A stretch of 35,748 bases of DNA from a virus: IMG/VR virus record IMGVR_UViG_3300037963_000974, positions 1 through 35,748 of that record. The stretch is one strand, 5' to 3'. Position 1 is the stretch's first letter; each line of letters opens with the position of its first letter. This document shows, piece by piece, positions 16,344 to 24,849 of the stretch. Made by a program: the position numbers and the translations under genes. The notes under the pieces are model-generated. The model was not told where the DNA came from. It saw nothing but the letters and a program-made list of their open reading frames with translations, and ran no database searches.

Positions 16344-17420
16344 ATGAATTGGTATTCTATAAATAATTCAATTAATAATAAGCTATCCATTGCGATAGAT
16401 GAGGAAATTGGCTCATTTGGAATAGATGCTAAAAGCTTTATTGATGAGGTAAAAGCTTCTGGTTCTAAAGATATTGAGCTAACTATAAATAGTGGAGGTG
16501 GATCTGTATTTGATGCTCTTGCTATTTACGACTTTTTGAAAAACTCTAATTACACTGTAAATGTTAAAATTGAGGGGCTCGCTGCTAGTGCTGCTACTAT
16601 TATCGCTCTTGCTGGTGGTAGTAAGCCTGTTATGACTGAAAACAGTTTTTTCATGATTCATAATGCATGGATGCCAGTAGTATCTATGAGTGGTATGAAT
16701 AGCGATGAGATTAGAGAATACACAGAAGAGCTAGAAAAGCAAGCTGAATTAATGGATAAAATTAATTTAAAACTTGCTAAGATTTATTCTAATGCTACTG
16801 GTGTAGAGTTATCAGAGATTCAATCTATGATGGCTAATGAAACTTGGTTAACAGCTGAAGAGGCTAAAGAGTACAATTTTATAAGTGAAATAGAAGTAGC
16901 TTTAGCGATTGCTGCTTATGCATCTCCTAAAGAGTTAGCTAAGAAAGGGTACAATGTACCATCAAATTACGTAAATCAATTAAATAACGTGAATATGTCT
17001 GAAAACAAAGATGGTCTATTAGATCAACTAAAGGCTTATGTTTCTGATTTGTTAGCTCCAAAAGCTGAAGCAGTAGAAGAAACAGTAGAAGAAACTAAAG
17101 AGGTAGAAGCTACTGAAGAACTTACTGAAGAGGTAGAAGAGGAGGTATCTGAAGATGTAACAGAAGAGCCTAAGGACTCAGTAGATGTAGAAGCTATCAA
17201 GGCAGAATTGTTAGCAGAAATAAAAGCTGAGGTATCTGCAAAAGAAGAGGCTCATGCTTCTGAATTAGCAGAATTAAAAAAGGAATTGGATAAAGCAAAA
17301 GCATCTAGAAAGCCATTAGAGGCTAAAGAAGATGTAGTTAACCCAGAAGCTAAAAGCGAGGAGGTGGATGAGTTAGGTGCTGCAATCCTTAATATTTTAA
17401 AATCTTCGTATAAAGCTTAA
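16344..17420 (+). CDS. ClpP-type prohead protease fused to a scaffold-like domain
   Basis: 358 residues. Residues 1-195 form a ClpP-like serine protease: oxyanion-region strand INSGGGSVFDAL at 48-59, nucleophile Ser82 in GLAASAATI and His106 in MIHNAW, spaced as in ClpP; the acidic third residue should lie in the helix near 130-155. Residues 215-358 are very acidic and then coiled coil (EEVEEEVSEDV, AELLAEIKAEVSAKEEAHA), like a capsid scaffold that is cut away during maturation. It lies directly upstream of the capsid gene. In-frame ATGs near the scaffold part (for example MSENKDG at about residue 218) could give a separate scaffold product. Confidence 0.88.
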   Translation: MNWYSINNSINNKLSIAIDEEIGSFGIDAKSFIDEVKASGSKDIELTINSGGGSVFDALAIYDFLKNSNYTVNVKIEGLAASAATIIALAGGSKPVMTENSFFMIHNAWMPVVSMSGMNSDEIREYTEELEKQAELMDKINLKLAKIYSNATGVELSEIQSMMANETWLTAEEAKEYNFISEIEVALAIAAYASPKELAKKGYNVPSNYVNQLNNVNMSENKDGLLDQLKAYVSDLLAPKAEAVEETVEETKEVEATEELTEEVEEEVSEDVTEEPKDSVDVEAIKAELLAEIKAEVSAKEEAHASELAELKKELDKAKASRKPLEAKEDVVNPEAKSEEVDELGAAILNILKSSYKA

Positions 17421-17439
17421 TTAATAATTTTTTTAAAAA

Positions 17440-18468
17440 ATGGCAAATTTTATTACACAATCAATTTCGTCTACTTACGCTGGACAGGAATTTACAGAAA
17501 TCTTATTCGCTCCACAAGAAGGAAGCTCAGATTTAGCTGGTATTAGAGTAATACCAAACATTAAAGTTAAGGCTAACATGTACCTTAACTCATCTCTTAC
17601 GAAAATCGTAAGAAAGTATTCTACTTGTGGTTTTTCTGCTACTGGTGGAGTAACTAACGTATCTGATAGAACTTTAGAAGTATCTAAATTAAAAGTAAAC
17701 CTAGAAGAGTGTGGTGATGCTTTTTATGGTACTATCTTTGAAGAGTTCTACGGATCAGGAACTTCTATTGATGATTTAACTGATACTGTAGTAGGTGAGG
17801 TTGCTAGAAAGAGAGTTGCTGAGGCTATCGCTGATGACAATGGTCGTATGGCTTGGTTTGCTGCTTCTACTGCTGCATCTTCTGATTACAATCAGTTTGA
17901 TGGTTTTGTACAGTTGTTTGTAGCTGGTTCTGCTTCTTTAGGTAAGTATGTTGAAATGACTGCTATTTCAAATGTAGAAGATACTAACGGTGATTTAGTT
18001 GCTGATGGTGCTTACACTTTGTTAAAGTCTGCTTACGAAAACCAAACTAAAGTTTTAAGACAAATGCCAAATGCATCTAAGAGCTTTAGAGTTACTGCTA
18101 CAATTGTAGATAACTTAATGACTACTTATGAGCAGTTAGGTACTGGAAATGCTTTAGGGCTTCAGTTACTTAAAGATGGGCAGTCTTTAACTTTTAGAGG
18201 TATTCCAGTTATAGAAGTTACTGGATGGGATACTCAGTTAGCTGATGCTGCTAACCCTAACTCTCAGACTTTAGGAATTGACATAGGAAAGAACATGTTA
18301 GTTTACACTGTAGATGATAACTTAGTTATTGGTACTGATGTTGCTGATGCTGGTTCTCAATTGAAGTTTAGAAGCAATGATGATGACGATGAGTTGTTAA
18401 AGATTATTGCTAAGTACAAAATGGGTGCTCAGTTTGTATTTGGAGAATTAATCTCTTTCTACTACTAA
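17440..18468 (+). CDS. Major capsid protein
   Basis: 342 residues, directly after the protease-scaffold and followed at once by a terminator, as expected for a highly expressed capsid gene. Codon use is more uniform (GCT, ACT, TCT, GGT) than in neighbours. The sequence fits an HK97-type fold: an N-terminal arm, a helix with VGEVARKRVAEAIADDNGR, and strands with KNMLVYTVDDNLVIG and YKMGAQFVFGELISFYY at the end. No single diagnostic motif exists; the call rests on context, size and expression signs. Confidence 0.85.
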   Translation: MANFITQSISSTYAGQEFTEILFAPQEGSSDLAGIRVIPNIKVKANMYLNSSLTKIVRKYSTCGFSATGGVTNVSDRTLEVSKLKVNLEECGDAFYGTIFEEFYGSGTSIDDLTDTVVGEVARKRVAEAIADDNGRMAWFAASTAASSDYNQFDGFVQLFVAGSASLGKYVEMTAISNVEDTNGDLVADGAYTLLKSAYENQTKVLRQMPNASKSFRVTATIVDNLMTTYEQLGTGNALGLQLLKDGQSLTFRGIPVIEVTGWDTQLADAANPNSQTLGIDIGKNMLVYTVDDNLVIGTDVADAGSQLKFRSNDDDDELLKIIAKYKMGAQFVFGELISFYY

Positions 18469-18476
18469 AATATAAA

Positions 18477-18504
18477 GCCCCTCTTTTATGGGGGGCATTT
18501 TTTT
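18477..18504 (+). terminator. Rho-independent terminator after the capsid gene
   Basis: GCCCCTC (18477-18483) pairs with GGGGGGC (18490-18496), including one T-G pair, with a T-rich tail. Partial read-through would set the capsid to tail-tube ratio. Confidence 0.75.
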
Positions 18505-18524
18505 AACTAATTAAATTTTTTAAA

Positions 18525-19094
18525 ATGGCAGAAATTACAACTGATATTTTACTAGCATGTAACGATGAAAATAGACGTGGAGGTATTAAGCGTGTATTCG
18601 TTATAAACAAGGATGATATTACTAGTTTTACTGCTTCTACTGATAATCATAGTTATACAGCTGTTACTTTGAGTACAACTGATGACAAATTTTACGAGAT
18701 AGAAGGAGAATTAGAAACTAAGTCATATTCATCTGAGGGAAGTAGAGAAAATGGATCTATTTCTTATGAAACTTCTTTAGAGGTATTTGCTCCAAAAATG
18801 GAGAAAGTTAAAGCAAAGGGTATTAACTCTTATGTAGAGTCATGTGGTTTGGTAGTTATATTTGAAACATATAACAAAGAAACTAATGATAATAAAGCTT
18901 TTGTATTAGGTTATGATGAAATTATGGGGGCTGATGCTTCTGTAGATGCTATAGCTAATGAAGTTTTAGAAGCTGAGGTACAAGGGCAAAATGGTTATAC
19001 TGTTACTTTTGCTGGAAAGCAAGCTCAACCAGTTAGAGAATTTGTAGGTTCTATTGAAACTAACTCTAGTGGTACTGTATCATTCGGTTCATAA
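18525..19094 (+). CDS. Probable major tail (tube) protein
   Basis: 189 residues, beta-rich and compact: EITTDILLACNDENRRGGI, KRVFVINKDDITSFTAS, YEIEGELETKSYSSEGSREN, and the end REFVGSIETNSSGTVSFG. Size and fold pattern match siphophage tail tube subunits. It is flanked by strong terminators on both sides, a sign of separate, high expression. It stands next to the capsid gene and far from the other tail genes, which is unusual. It could alternatively be a capsid decoration protein. Confidence 0.65.
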   Translation: MAEITTDILLACNDENRRGGIKRVFVINKDDITSFTASTDNHSYTAVTLSTTDDKFYEIEGELETKSYSSEGSRENGSISYETSLEVFAPKMEKVKAKGINSYVESCGLVVIFETYNKETNDNKAFVLGYDEIMGADASVDAIANEVLEAEVQGQNGYTVTFAGKQAQPVREFVGSIETNSSGTVSFGS

Positions 19095-19123
19095 TATTGC
19101 ATAATTTGGTTTATGATTGGATA

Positions 19124-19136
19124 GTTACTTTGTAAC
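19124..19136. repeat. Inverted repeat GTTAC-TTT-GTAAC
   Basis: A perfect 5-bp palindrome with a 3-base spacer immediately upstream of the terminator, overlapping the TAGTTACTTTG sequence shared with the region before the other terminator copy. Confidence 0.4.
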
Positions 19137-19139
19137 ATA

Positions 19140-19163
19140 GGAGGGTTAATAGCCCTCCTTTTT
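19140..19163 (+). terminator. Rho-independent terminator, copy 2
   Basis: GGAGGG (19140-19145), loop TTAATAG, CCCTCC (19153-19158), then five T. Same stem and loop as at 16266-16284. Confidence 0.8.
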
Positions 19164-19198
19164 ATTTTTATGTAACTCCTAAAAGAAAATATTTTTAT

Positions 19199-19206
19199 TA
19201 TATTTG
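19199..19206 (+). promoter_or_regulatory. Possible -7 box for the portal operon
   Basis: TATATTTG five bases before the ATG at 19212, behind a terminator. Same spacing to the start codon as at 15498-15505; suggests a nearly leaderless message. Confidence 0.4.
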
Positions 19207-19211
19207 ATAAT

Positions 19212-19388
19212 ATGAAAAAATTTATTATAGAGCCTAGCTTCTTAGGAAAGAAAATAACAGGTAAAGTAGGAGTTATCTACCTTACTGATAAAACTAGCCA
19301 GAAAGACTTAAAGAAGTTGTATAGTGCTGGATTTAATAATGTTGTTAAAGTAGAAGAGGTTAAAGATGAGCCAAAAGAAGATAAATAA
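19212..19388 (+). CDS. Small protein upstream of the portal gene
   Basis: 58 residues: MKKFIIEPSFLGKKITGKVG, then VIYLTDKTSQKDLKKLYSAG and FNNVVKVEEVKDEPKEDK. The pattern of beta start, helix with Q-DLKKLY-AGF and an acidic end is seen in small phage proteins near head-tail genes. It overlaps the portal gene by 23 bp. It probably assists the connector; function is not known. Confidence 0.65.
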   Translation: MKKFIIEPSFLGKKITGKVGVIYLTDKTSQKDLKKLYSAGFNNVVKVEEVKDEPKEDK

Positions 19389-21009
19389 TATTAAGGCTAG
19401 TAGTGTTAAATCTGATCCGATTACTACTCCTATAATTAAAAAAGAAAAAGAGCCTAATCAGAATATAGAGCAAAGATGGATACCATTTTTCCAAGATTCT
19501 GATAATATTTATGTTAATGATTTAGCTAAAAGAGCTAGAAGGTCATCTACTCATTCTAGTATAATTAATCAAAAGATTACATTTATAAAGGGTAAACAAT
19601 TTACTTTTAGTATTGATGGTGAGCCTGTAAGTTATGATGAGCTTCCAGAAGATTTTAAAGAGTGGTGTAAAGAAGTTAACCCAGAAGGAGCATCTTTATA
19701 TGATGTTTTTTGTGAGTGGATACAATCTTATGTTATTACTGGTAATTACTATCCTCATATAAAAAAGAGTGGAGATTATACTGCTTTATATTCTGAGGAT
19801 GCTACAACAGTAAGAAAGTCAAAAGATGCTAAAAAAGCATATTTATCAAACTTTTGGAGAGATATAAAATTAAATACATATCCTACAGATGAATACCCTG
19901 TAAATGAGTTAGAGTTTTACGATGGCACTAATCAAAAAGAGTTTTTAATTCATGGAATGAGAAAATATCCAGAATTTAACTATTATGGATTACCTGATTA
20001 TGTAGGTGCTTTAGACTGGATTGATATTGAGTACAGAATGAGTAAGTACAATATTGATAAATTCGATAATGGCTTTTTTCCTAGTGTATTAATTCAGATG
20101 TTTGGAGAAGTACCTGATGGTATGAATGCACAACAGTATGTTGATAAGATTAAAGATAAATTTACTGGAGAGGCTAACAATGATAAGTTTTTAGTAGAAC
20201 TTTTAGATAGCCCTGAGCAAGCTGCAAGCATTAAAGAATTTGAAAGGGAGAGAGATGGAGAGTTTTTAGAACTATCTCAACTAGCTACTAAATGTATAGT
20301 AACTGCTCATCGTATTACTGGTAGTTTAGCTGGATTAGAAACAGCTGGTAAATTAGGAAGTAACCAACAGATAAAGGATGAATATGATAAGTTTATGAGT
20401 AGTGTTATTATTCCAGACTTTCAAGAGCCTTTATTAAATATCCTTAATAAAATCATAGCAAGAGATACTAAATGGAGTAATATTAAAGTAGGTATTTTAA
20501 ATGTTGCTCCAGTAGGCAATTCTGAGAGAGTAGATATTAATGGAGTAATTACTATTAATGAAGCTCGTAAGATGTTAGGTTTAGAGGAGTTGGAAGATGT
20601 TAGAGGAGAGTTGTTTGTTAATCAAAATGCTATAGCAAATATAGAAGCTAATGAGGATGATGAAGATGAGGAGGTTTATGCTAGTGCTAATGATTTTGTT
20701 TATGTAAAAACTTATGCCGACTATCCTGATGCAGCTGTTAACAATGCTAAGAGAGGTATTAAGCTTAATGATGAGGTTAATAATAAATGTGCTACTGATG
20801 TAGGTAAGCAAAGAGCACAGGATATAGCAAATAGAAGAGGGTTATCTTTTAGCACTATAAAAAGAACTTTTAGCTATTTGTCAAGAGCTGAAGAGTATTA
20901 TGATCCATCAGATACTAAAGCATGTGGAACTATTTCTTACTTATTATGGGGAGGTAAAAGTATGAAAAGCTGGGCAGAGAGAAAGATTAAAGAAATTGAA
21001 AACAGTTAA
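19366..21009 (+). CDS. Portal protein with an extra C-terminal domain
   Basis: 547 residues. Residues 35-420 follow a siphophage portal plan: QRWIPFFQDSDNIYVNDLA, THSSIINQKITFIKGKQFTF, SYVITGNYYPHI, a stem helix region and AHRITGSLAGLETAGKLGS. After an acidic linker (EANEDDEDEEV, about 428-440) comes a separate domain of about 95 residues: DYPDAAVNNAKRGIKLN, CATDVGKQRAQDIANRRGLS, TIKRTFSYLSRAEEYY and LLWGGKSMKSWAERK. This module also occurs in other phage head proteins. The portal is the DNA channel and motor dock. It lies downstream of the capsid gene, an inverted order. Confidence 0.85.
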   Translation: MSQKKINNIKASSVKSDPITTPIIKKEKEPNQNIEQRWIPFFQDSDNIYVNDLAKRARRSSTHSSIINQKITFIKGKQFTFSIDGEPVSYDELPEDFKEWCKEVNPEGASLYDVFCEWIQSYVITGNYYPHIKKSGDYTALYSEDATTVRKSKDAKKAYLSNFWRDIKLNTYPTDEYPVNELEFYDGTNQKEFLIHGMRKYPEFNYYGLPDYVGALDWIDIEYRMSKYNIDKFDNGFFPSVLIQMFGEVPDGMNAQQYVDKIKDKFTGEANNDKFLVELLDSPEQAASIKEFERERDGEFLELSQLATKCIVTAHRITGSLAGLETAGKLGSNQQIKDEYDKFMSSVIIPDFQEPLLNILNKIIARDTKWSNIKVGILNVAPVGNSERVDINGVITINEARKMLGLEELEDVRGELFVNQNAIANIEANEDDEDEEVYASANDFVYVKTYADYPDAAVNNAKRGIKLNDEVNNKCATDVGKQRAQDIANRRGLSFSTIKRTFSYLSRAEEYYDPSDTKACGTISYLLWGGKSMKSWAERKIKEIENS

Positions 21010-21014
21010 TTAAT

Positions 21015-21518
21015 ATGGCGTATAATACTGAGATGATGACCTCAACAGAAGTAAGCACTGAGGCTATAAATGATAATTATTTTGATACTGCTTATTTTGA
21101 TAAGTATATTTTAACTTCTCAAAGAAAGTATATTAAACCAGTATTAGGGGTAAAGTATTATGATGAATTATTAACTCAAATCGCTGGAGCTAGTTTAACT
21201 GCTGATAATACTATAATAGTAAATCAGTTTATAAAGCCTATGTTAGCTCATTATGTAGTTTATGAGGTATATTCTAAGGTGCATACTCAATTAACTAATC
21301 AGGGAGCAATGGAGAATGAAACAGAGCAATCTAGTCAGGCTAGAAGCTTTGAATATTCACAGTCTAGAGATTTTTATATTAATAAGGCTGATTTTTGGAA
21401 AAAAGATATGATAGAATATATCAAAGAGGCTAAAGATGATGATTCTACTAAATTTCCTTTATTTGATGACTGTGATACACCTCCTCAAGTAAATAAAAAA
21501 GGATTTATATTTTATTAA
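21015..21518 (+). CDS. Head-tail connector / adaptor-like protein
   Basis: 167 residues, mostly helical: DTAYFDKYILTSQRKYIKPV, LGVKYYDELLTQIAG, and VNQFIKPMLAHYVVYEVYSKV, ending in an acidic, proline-containing tail. The plan fits head-completion adaptors found right after the portal in Bacteroidetes phages (DUF6712-like). It should bind under the portal ring. Family assignment is from pattern and position. Confidence 0.65.
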   Translation: MAYNTEMMTSTEVSTEAINDNYFDTAYFDKYILTSQRKYIKPVLGVKYYDELLTQIAGASLTADNTIIVNQFIKPMLAHYVVYEVYSKVHTQLTNQGAMENETEQSSQARSFEYSQSRDFYINKADFWKKDMIEYIKEAKDDDSTKFPLFDDCDTPPQVNKKGFIFY

Positions 21519-21521
21519 AAT

Positions 21522-23336
21522 ATGGCGATACTACACAAAAATATAACCTCATCAGGAGATATACATAATCCTAAATGGCATCCAGATGCGAATAATGGAG
21601 ATTACGCATGGAAAAACGAAAAAGGAGAGTTAGAGAGCTTAGATGAATTATTGTTACCAGCTGCTTTAAATTTTGTAGATGGTAGTGTAGCTCCTCCAAC
21701 ATCAAATACTAATGATATTTATGTATTGTCTAGTGGTGGTAGTGTTAATGCTGGATGGGGTTCTGTTGCCTTACAGGACTGGGTAAGATATGATGGAACT
21801 GCATGGAATGTTATAACTCCTCAAAAAAGTAGTTTATGTTATGATAAAACTGCTGATAGTTTAATGAGTTTTAACGGTACTGCATGGGCTGCTATTGGTG
21901 GAGGAGGTGGTGGAAACACTATCTATACTGCTAATGATACTATAGGTAGTGGAAGAACTGCTACTATAACTGATACTTTAACTCTTGCTGGTGGTAAATT
22001 AGTGTTATCAAGTACTAACGATGGTATTTTATTAAATAGGGTTGATGATTCACAAATGGCAGCTATAACTGCTGATACGCATGAAATAGTTTTTAATACA
22101 GATAAAGAGGCTTTATATCGTTGGGATGGATCAGCGTGGGTGGCTTTGGCTGTTGGATTCGGAATTGTAGGAACAACAGATTCAACTGGAAAACCAACTT
22201 TTTATGCAACAGTAAAAGCTGCTTATGATTCAGGAAATGGAAGTATTAAATTATATTCAGACATAACAGAAACAAGCACAAATACAATAACAATTGCAGA
22301 TGGTGTTAATATTGATTTAAACGGATATACATATACCTATGACGTTTCAGATAGTTCAGACGTTTTTGACGCTACAACTACAAATAATAACTTTAGAATT
22401 ATAAACGGGCGAGTAATACGTAAAAACGGAACAGCGGGAAGCTATGTTTTTTACTTTAACAATGCACAAAAACAAATTGATATAATAAACGTTTATGTTG
22501 AAAATGAAAGCTCAACGGGCTTAAATTTAAGAATGGCTTCTGAAAATTTTAATGCGGTTGGAAGTACATTTGTTTGCAATAACACTACGGGTGAAGGGGT
22601 GTATTTTCAAGTGAATACTAAAGTTACTAGCGGTAAATACATACAAAAAGCTAATGGAGATAATACAACTTTAGGAGATGAATTGAATGACGTTCAATTA
22701 ATTTGCGAGGGAAGCGGGAAAAATAATGTTAGAGGGATAATAAAAAACAGCTCGCTTGTTGCTAACACAGGAAGGGGTGCGGTAACATCTGCATTAACTA
22801 AAATATATAATTCTTATATGTATAGTTCCACTTTAAACGCTATTGATTTAAGAAATGGTTCAGAGGTACATAACTCTGTTATGATTAGTAATACGTCGGT
22901 GGCTCTTGGTGGTACTGTTGGTTCGGAAACAAGGGTGGTAAATTCTACCATTATAACGGAAAGCAGTACAGCAACTCAGTACCCTGTAAATTGTCCAAAA
23001 TATTTACAAGGATGTAATATTATAAGCAATGGAAATGCAGATGGCGTAAATGTGCCAAATTTTCAAAACGATGTAGTAATCTCAGGTAATATAATAACTT
23101 TAAACAATGCAACTTCAAAATATGGAATAAAAATACATACAAGTGCTTCAGATGCAATTATTACAGATAATAAAATTTTTGTTAATAGTTCAACAAATAC
23201 GGGGATAAGAATATTAAATGATGCTTATATAGCAAACAACACAATTAAAGGAACTTCAACAGCCTTAAATTTAGGAGCAAATAGTAATTTGTGGACAGCT
23301 TCAATAGATTCGCAGGGTAATTCAGCACAATTATAA
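21522..23336 (+). CDS. Tail spike with beta-helix receptor-binding region
   Basis: 604 residues. Residues 1-210 carry a virion-anchoring region and three W/N-G-T-A-W repeats (VRYDGTAWNVI, MSFNGTAWAAI, YRWDGSAWVAL) with a glycine linker. From about residue 210 a parallel beta-helix follows: DGVNIDLNGYTY, NNFRIINGRVIRKNG, KIYNSYMYSSTLNAIDL, NDVVISGNIITLNNA, DAIITDNKIFVNSSTNTG, DAYIANNTIKGTS. It probably binds or cleaves a surface polysaccharide. Codon choice changes near 22150: GGT/ACT/GCT before, GGA/ACA/TCA and CGA/CGT after, a sign that the binding part was exchanged. Confidence 0.75.
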   Translation: MAILHKNITSSGDIHNPKWHPDANNGDYAWKNEKGELESLDELLLPAALNFVDGSVAPPTSNTNDIYVLSSGGSVNAGWGSVALQDWVRYDGTAWNVITPQKSSLCYDKTADSLMSFNGTAWAAIGGGGGGNTIYTANDTIGSGRTATITDTLTLAGGKLVLSSTNDGILLNRVDDSQMAAITADTHEIVFNTDKEALYRWDGSAWVALAVGFGIVGTTDSTGKPTFYATVKAAYDSGNGSIKLYSDITETSTNTITIADGVNIDLNGYTYTYDVSDSSDVFDATTTNNNFRIINGRVIRKNGTAGSYVFYFNNAQKQIDIINVYVENESSTGLNLRMASENFNAVGSTFVCNNTTGEGVYFQVNTKVTSGKYIQKANGDNTTLGDELNDVQLICEGSGKNNVRGIIKNSSLVANTGRGAVTSALTKIYNSYMYSSTLNAIDLRNGSEVHNSVMISNTSVALGGTVGSETRVVNSTIITESSTATQYPVNCPKYLQGCNIISNGNADGVNVPNFQNDVVISGNIITLNNATSKYGIKIHTSASDAIITDNKIFVNSSTNTGIRILNDAYIANNTIKGTSTALNLGANSNLWTASIDSQGNSAQL

Positions 23337-23355
23337 TAAATAATAAAAAAAAGAT

Positions 23356-23775
23356 ATGAATAGTAACATTTACGAATACGGAACAGATCCAAAAACGGGA
23401 TTAAAAAGGCGATTAATAAGAGATTCTGCACTTGTTCAGGAAGAAATGGATACAAACCCAAAACCTAAAGCAGTAGTATTTTTAAGGGAGCAAACTTATG
23501 TAGAGAATAATAATGAAATAGTAGTAGTTACTGATATATCTGCTGGTTATGAAGTTATAAAAGGGCATATTAGTTATGATGTTAATGGTAATCCATTACC
23601 TAAACATATAATAAACCCTGAAACAGGAGAAATAACTACTCCTATTAATCCTGATACAGATGAGCCATATCAAAGAGATAACGGTTATGATAATATCATA
23701 ATTTTATCAAAATTACCTATATCTTTTGATGGTGTATTAGATGCTGGGATTAGAGAATACTACGGAATACAATAA
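23356..23775 (+). CDS. Spike-associated protein, unknown
   Basis: 139 residues. It follows the spike gene by 19 bases and contains YEVIKGHISYDVNGNPLPKH and a proline-rich stretch (INPETGEITTPINPDTDEPY). A chaperone or accessory of the spike is possible by position only. The first third uses codons like the spike's imported part, the rest like the phage core, so the exchange boundary may lie inside this gene (about 23480). Confidence 0.6.
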   Translation: MNSNIYEYGTDPKTGLKRRLIRDSALVQEEMDTNPKPKAVVFLREQTYVENNNEIVVVTDISAGYEVIKGHISYDVNGNPLPKHIINPETGEITTPINPDTDEPYQRDNGYDNIIILSKLPISFDGVLDAGIREYYGIQ

Positions 23776-23827
23776 AAATAAAATTTTTATACATTTTTAA
23801 TTTTTTTAATTAATATATTTAAATGAT

Positions 23828-24097
23828 ATGGATGATGCACTAACTATAGAGAATGTAATACAATTTATAGTATTAGTTAGTGGGTTGTTTGCTGGTTTTA
23901 TTAGATTTAATAATAAGACCGAAAAGAATGGATTGATGATAACGCAACTGGAGAAGGATATAAAATCTGTTAAAACTGAGAATAAAGAGAATTACAGCAG
24001 ATTAGAAGAGAAGATAAGCGATGTAGAGGATGATTTAAAGCGTATTGCTTCAGATATTGGAGAAATAAAAGGCTTTATAAAGCAATTAAGCAAATAA
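23828..24097 (+). CDS. Holin-like membrane protein with coiled coil
   Basis: 89 residues. One N-terminal membrane helix (VIQFIVLVSGLFAGFIRF, about 10-27) is followed by a coiled coil (ITQLEKDIKSVKTENK to GFIKQLSK). This resembles XhlA-type lysis proteins. It is the first gene of the lysis group. Holin function is inferred from topology and context. Confidence 0.65.
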   Translation: MDDALTIENVIQFIVLVSGLFAGFIRFNNKTEKNGLMITQLEKDIKSVKTENKENYSRLEEKISDVEDDLKRIASDIGEIKGFIKQLSK

Positions 24098-24106
24098 CTC
24101 ATTACA

Positions 24107-24544
24107 ATGAAGCTTACAATAATTAGAGATACTTATACAAGTAAAAGCACTATAGGTAGGCTTTTTATAGATGGTGTAGAGTTTTGTTATACACTTGAGG
24201 ATATTGTAAGGGGAGAGGGTATAAAAGTCTATGGAGAAACTGCTATACCTAGTGGAGAGTACAGCATGACAATGAGCTACTCTAATAGATTTAAAGAACT
24301 TATGCCATTACTTTATAACAAACCAGATTTAAGCGTAAGAGATAGCAATGGAATATCGTTTAGTGGTATTAGAATCCATTCAGGAAATAAAGCGGAGCAT
24401 TCGCATGGATGTATTTTATTAGGATCATCAAAAAGCGTAGATTTTATTGGTAACAGTAGAAAGACTTATAAAGAGTTTATTAAGGTCTTAGGAGATTTTG
24501 ATATATTAAAGATTAATATAGTTAATAAAATTCAGTTAAAATGA
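24107..24544 (+). CDS. DUF5675-like lysis protein
   Basis: 145 residues. Conserved features in order: GRLFIDGVEFCYTLED, GETAIPSGEYSM, SNRFKELMPLL, and SGIRIHSGNKAEHSHGCILLG with His91, His100 and Cys102. This His-x-Gly-Asn...His-Gly-Cys arrangement marks the DUF5675 family, found in phage lysis regions and thought to act on peptidoglycan; the Cys/His pair recalls L,D-transpeptidase-like sites. Enzymatic action is inferred. It overlaps the next gene by 4 bp. Confidence 0.75.
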   Translation: MKLTIIRDTYTSKSTIGRLFIDGVEFCYTLEDIVRGEGIKVYGETAIPSGEYSMTMSYSNRFKELMPLLYNKPDLSVRDSNGISFSGIRIHSGNKAEHSHGCILLGSSKSVDFIGNSRKTYKEFIKVLGDFDILKINIVNKIQLK

Positions 24545-24744
24545 AAAAAGCAATTAGTGCAGTAGGTAAATGGTTTATGACTGCTAAGAGTGGAGCTGTG
24601 GTAGATGGTATTGAGGCTGTTGGTAAAAACAAGTTAAATAAAAAGAAAGTAGGAATAGTAATTACAGTTATATTGGCTATATTGCTTCTTTGTGGAGCTA
24701 TTTCTGAGGAAACATTTATAGGATTATTTGATAAAATTAATTAA
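24541..24744 (+). CDS. Small membrane protein of the lysis group
   Basis: 67 residues with a basic N-terminal half (KKAISAVGKWF to NKLNKKK) and one strong membrane helix (VGIVITVILAILLLCGAI). Coupled to the DUF5675 gene through an ATGA overlap, it is a good holin or spanin-like candidate. No lipoprotein signal. Confidence 0.6.
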   Translation: MKKAISAVGKWFMTAKSGAVVDGIEAVGKNKLNKKKVGIVITVILAILLLCGAISEETFIGLFDKIN

Positions 24745-24751
24745 AAGTTTT

Positions 24752-24772
24752 TAGCTCTCTCGAGCTATTTTT
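24752..24772 (+). terminator. Rho-independent terminator 1 after lysis genes
   Basis: TAGCTC (24752-24757), loop TCTC, GAGCTA (24762-24767), then five T. Confidence 0.7.
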
Positions 24773-24796
24773 CTTGTTTTTTGTTTGTTTGTTTTG

Positions 24797-24823
24797 GGGA
24801 GGGGTTGTTACCTCCCTTTTTTT
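24797..24823 (+). terminator. Rho-independent terminator 2 after lysis genes
   Basis: GGGAGG (24797-24802) pairs with CCTCCC (24811-24816), followed by seven T. Two terminators in tandem separate the late block from the early block. Confidence 0.75.
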
Positions 24824-24849
24824 ATGTCTAAAAATATTTTTTTTAAAAC

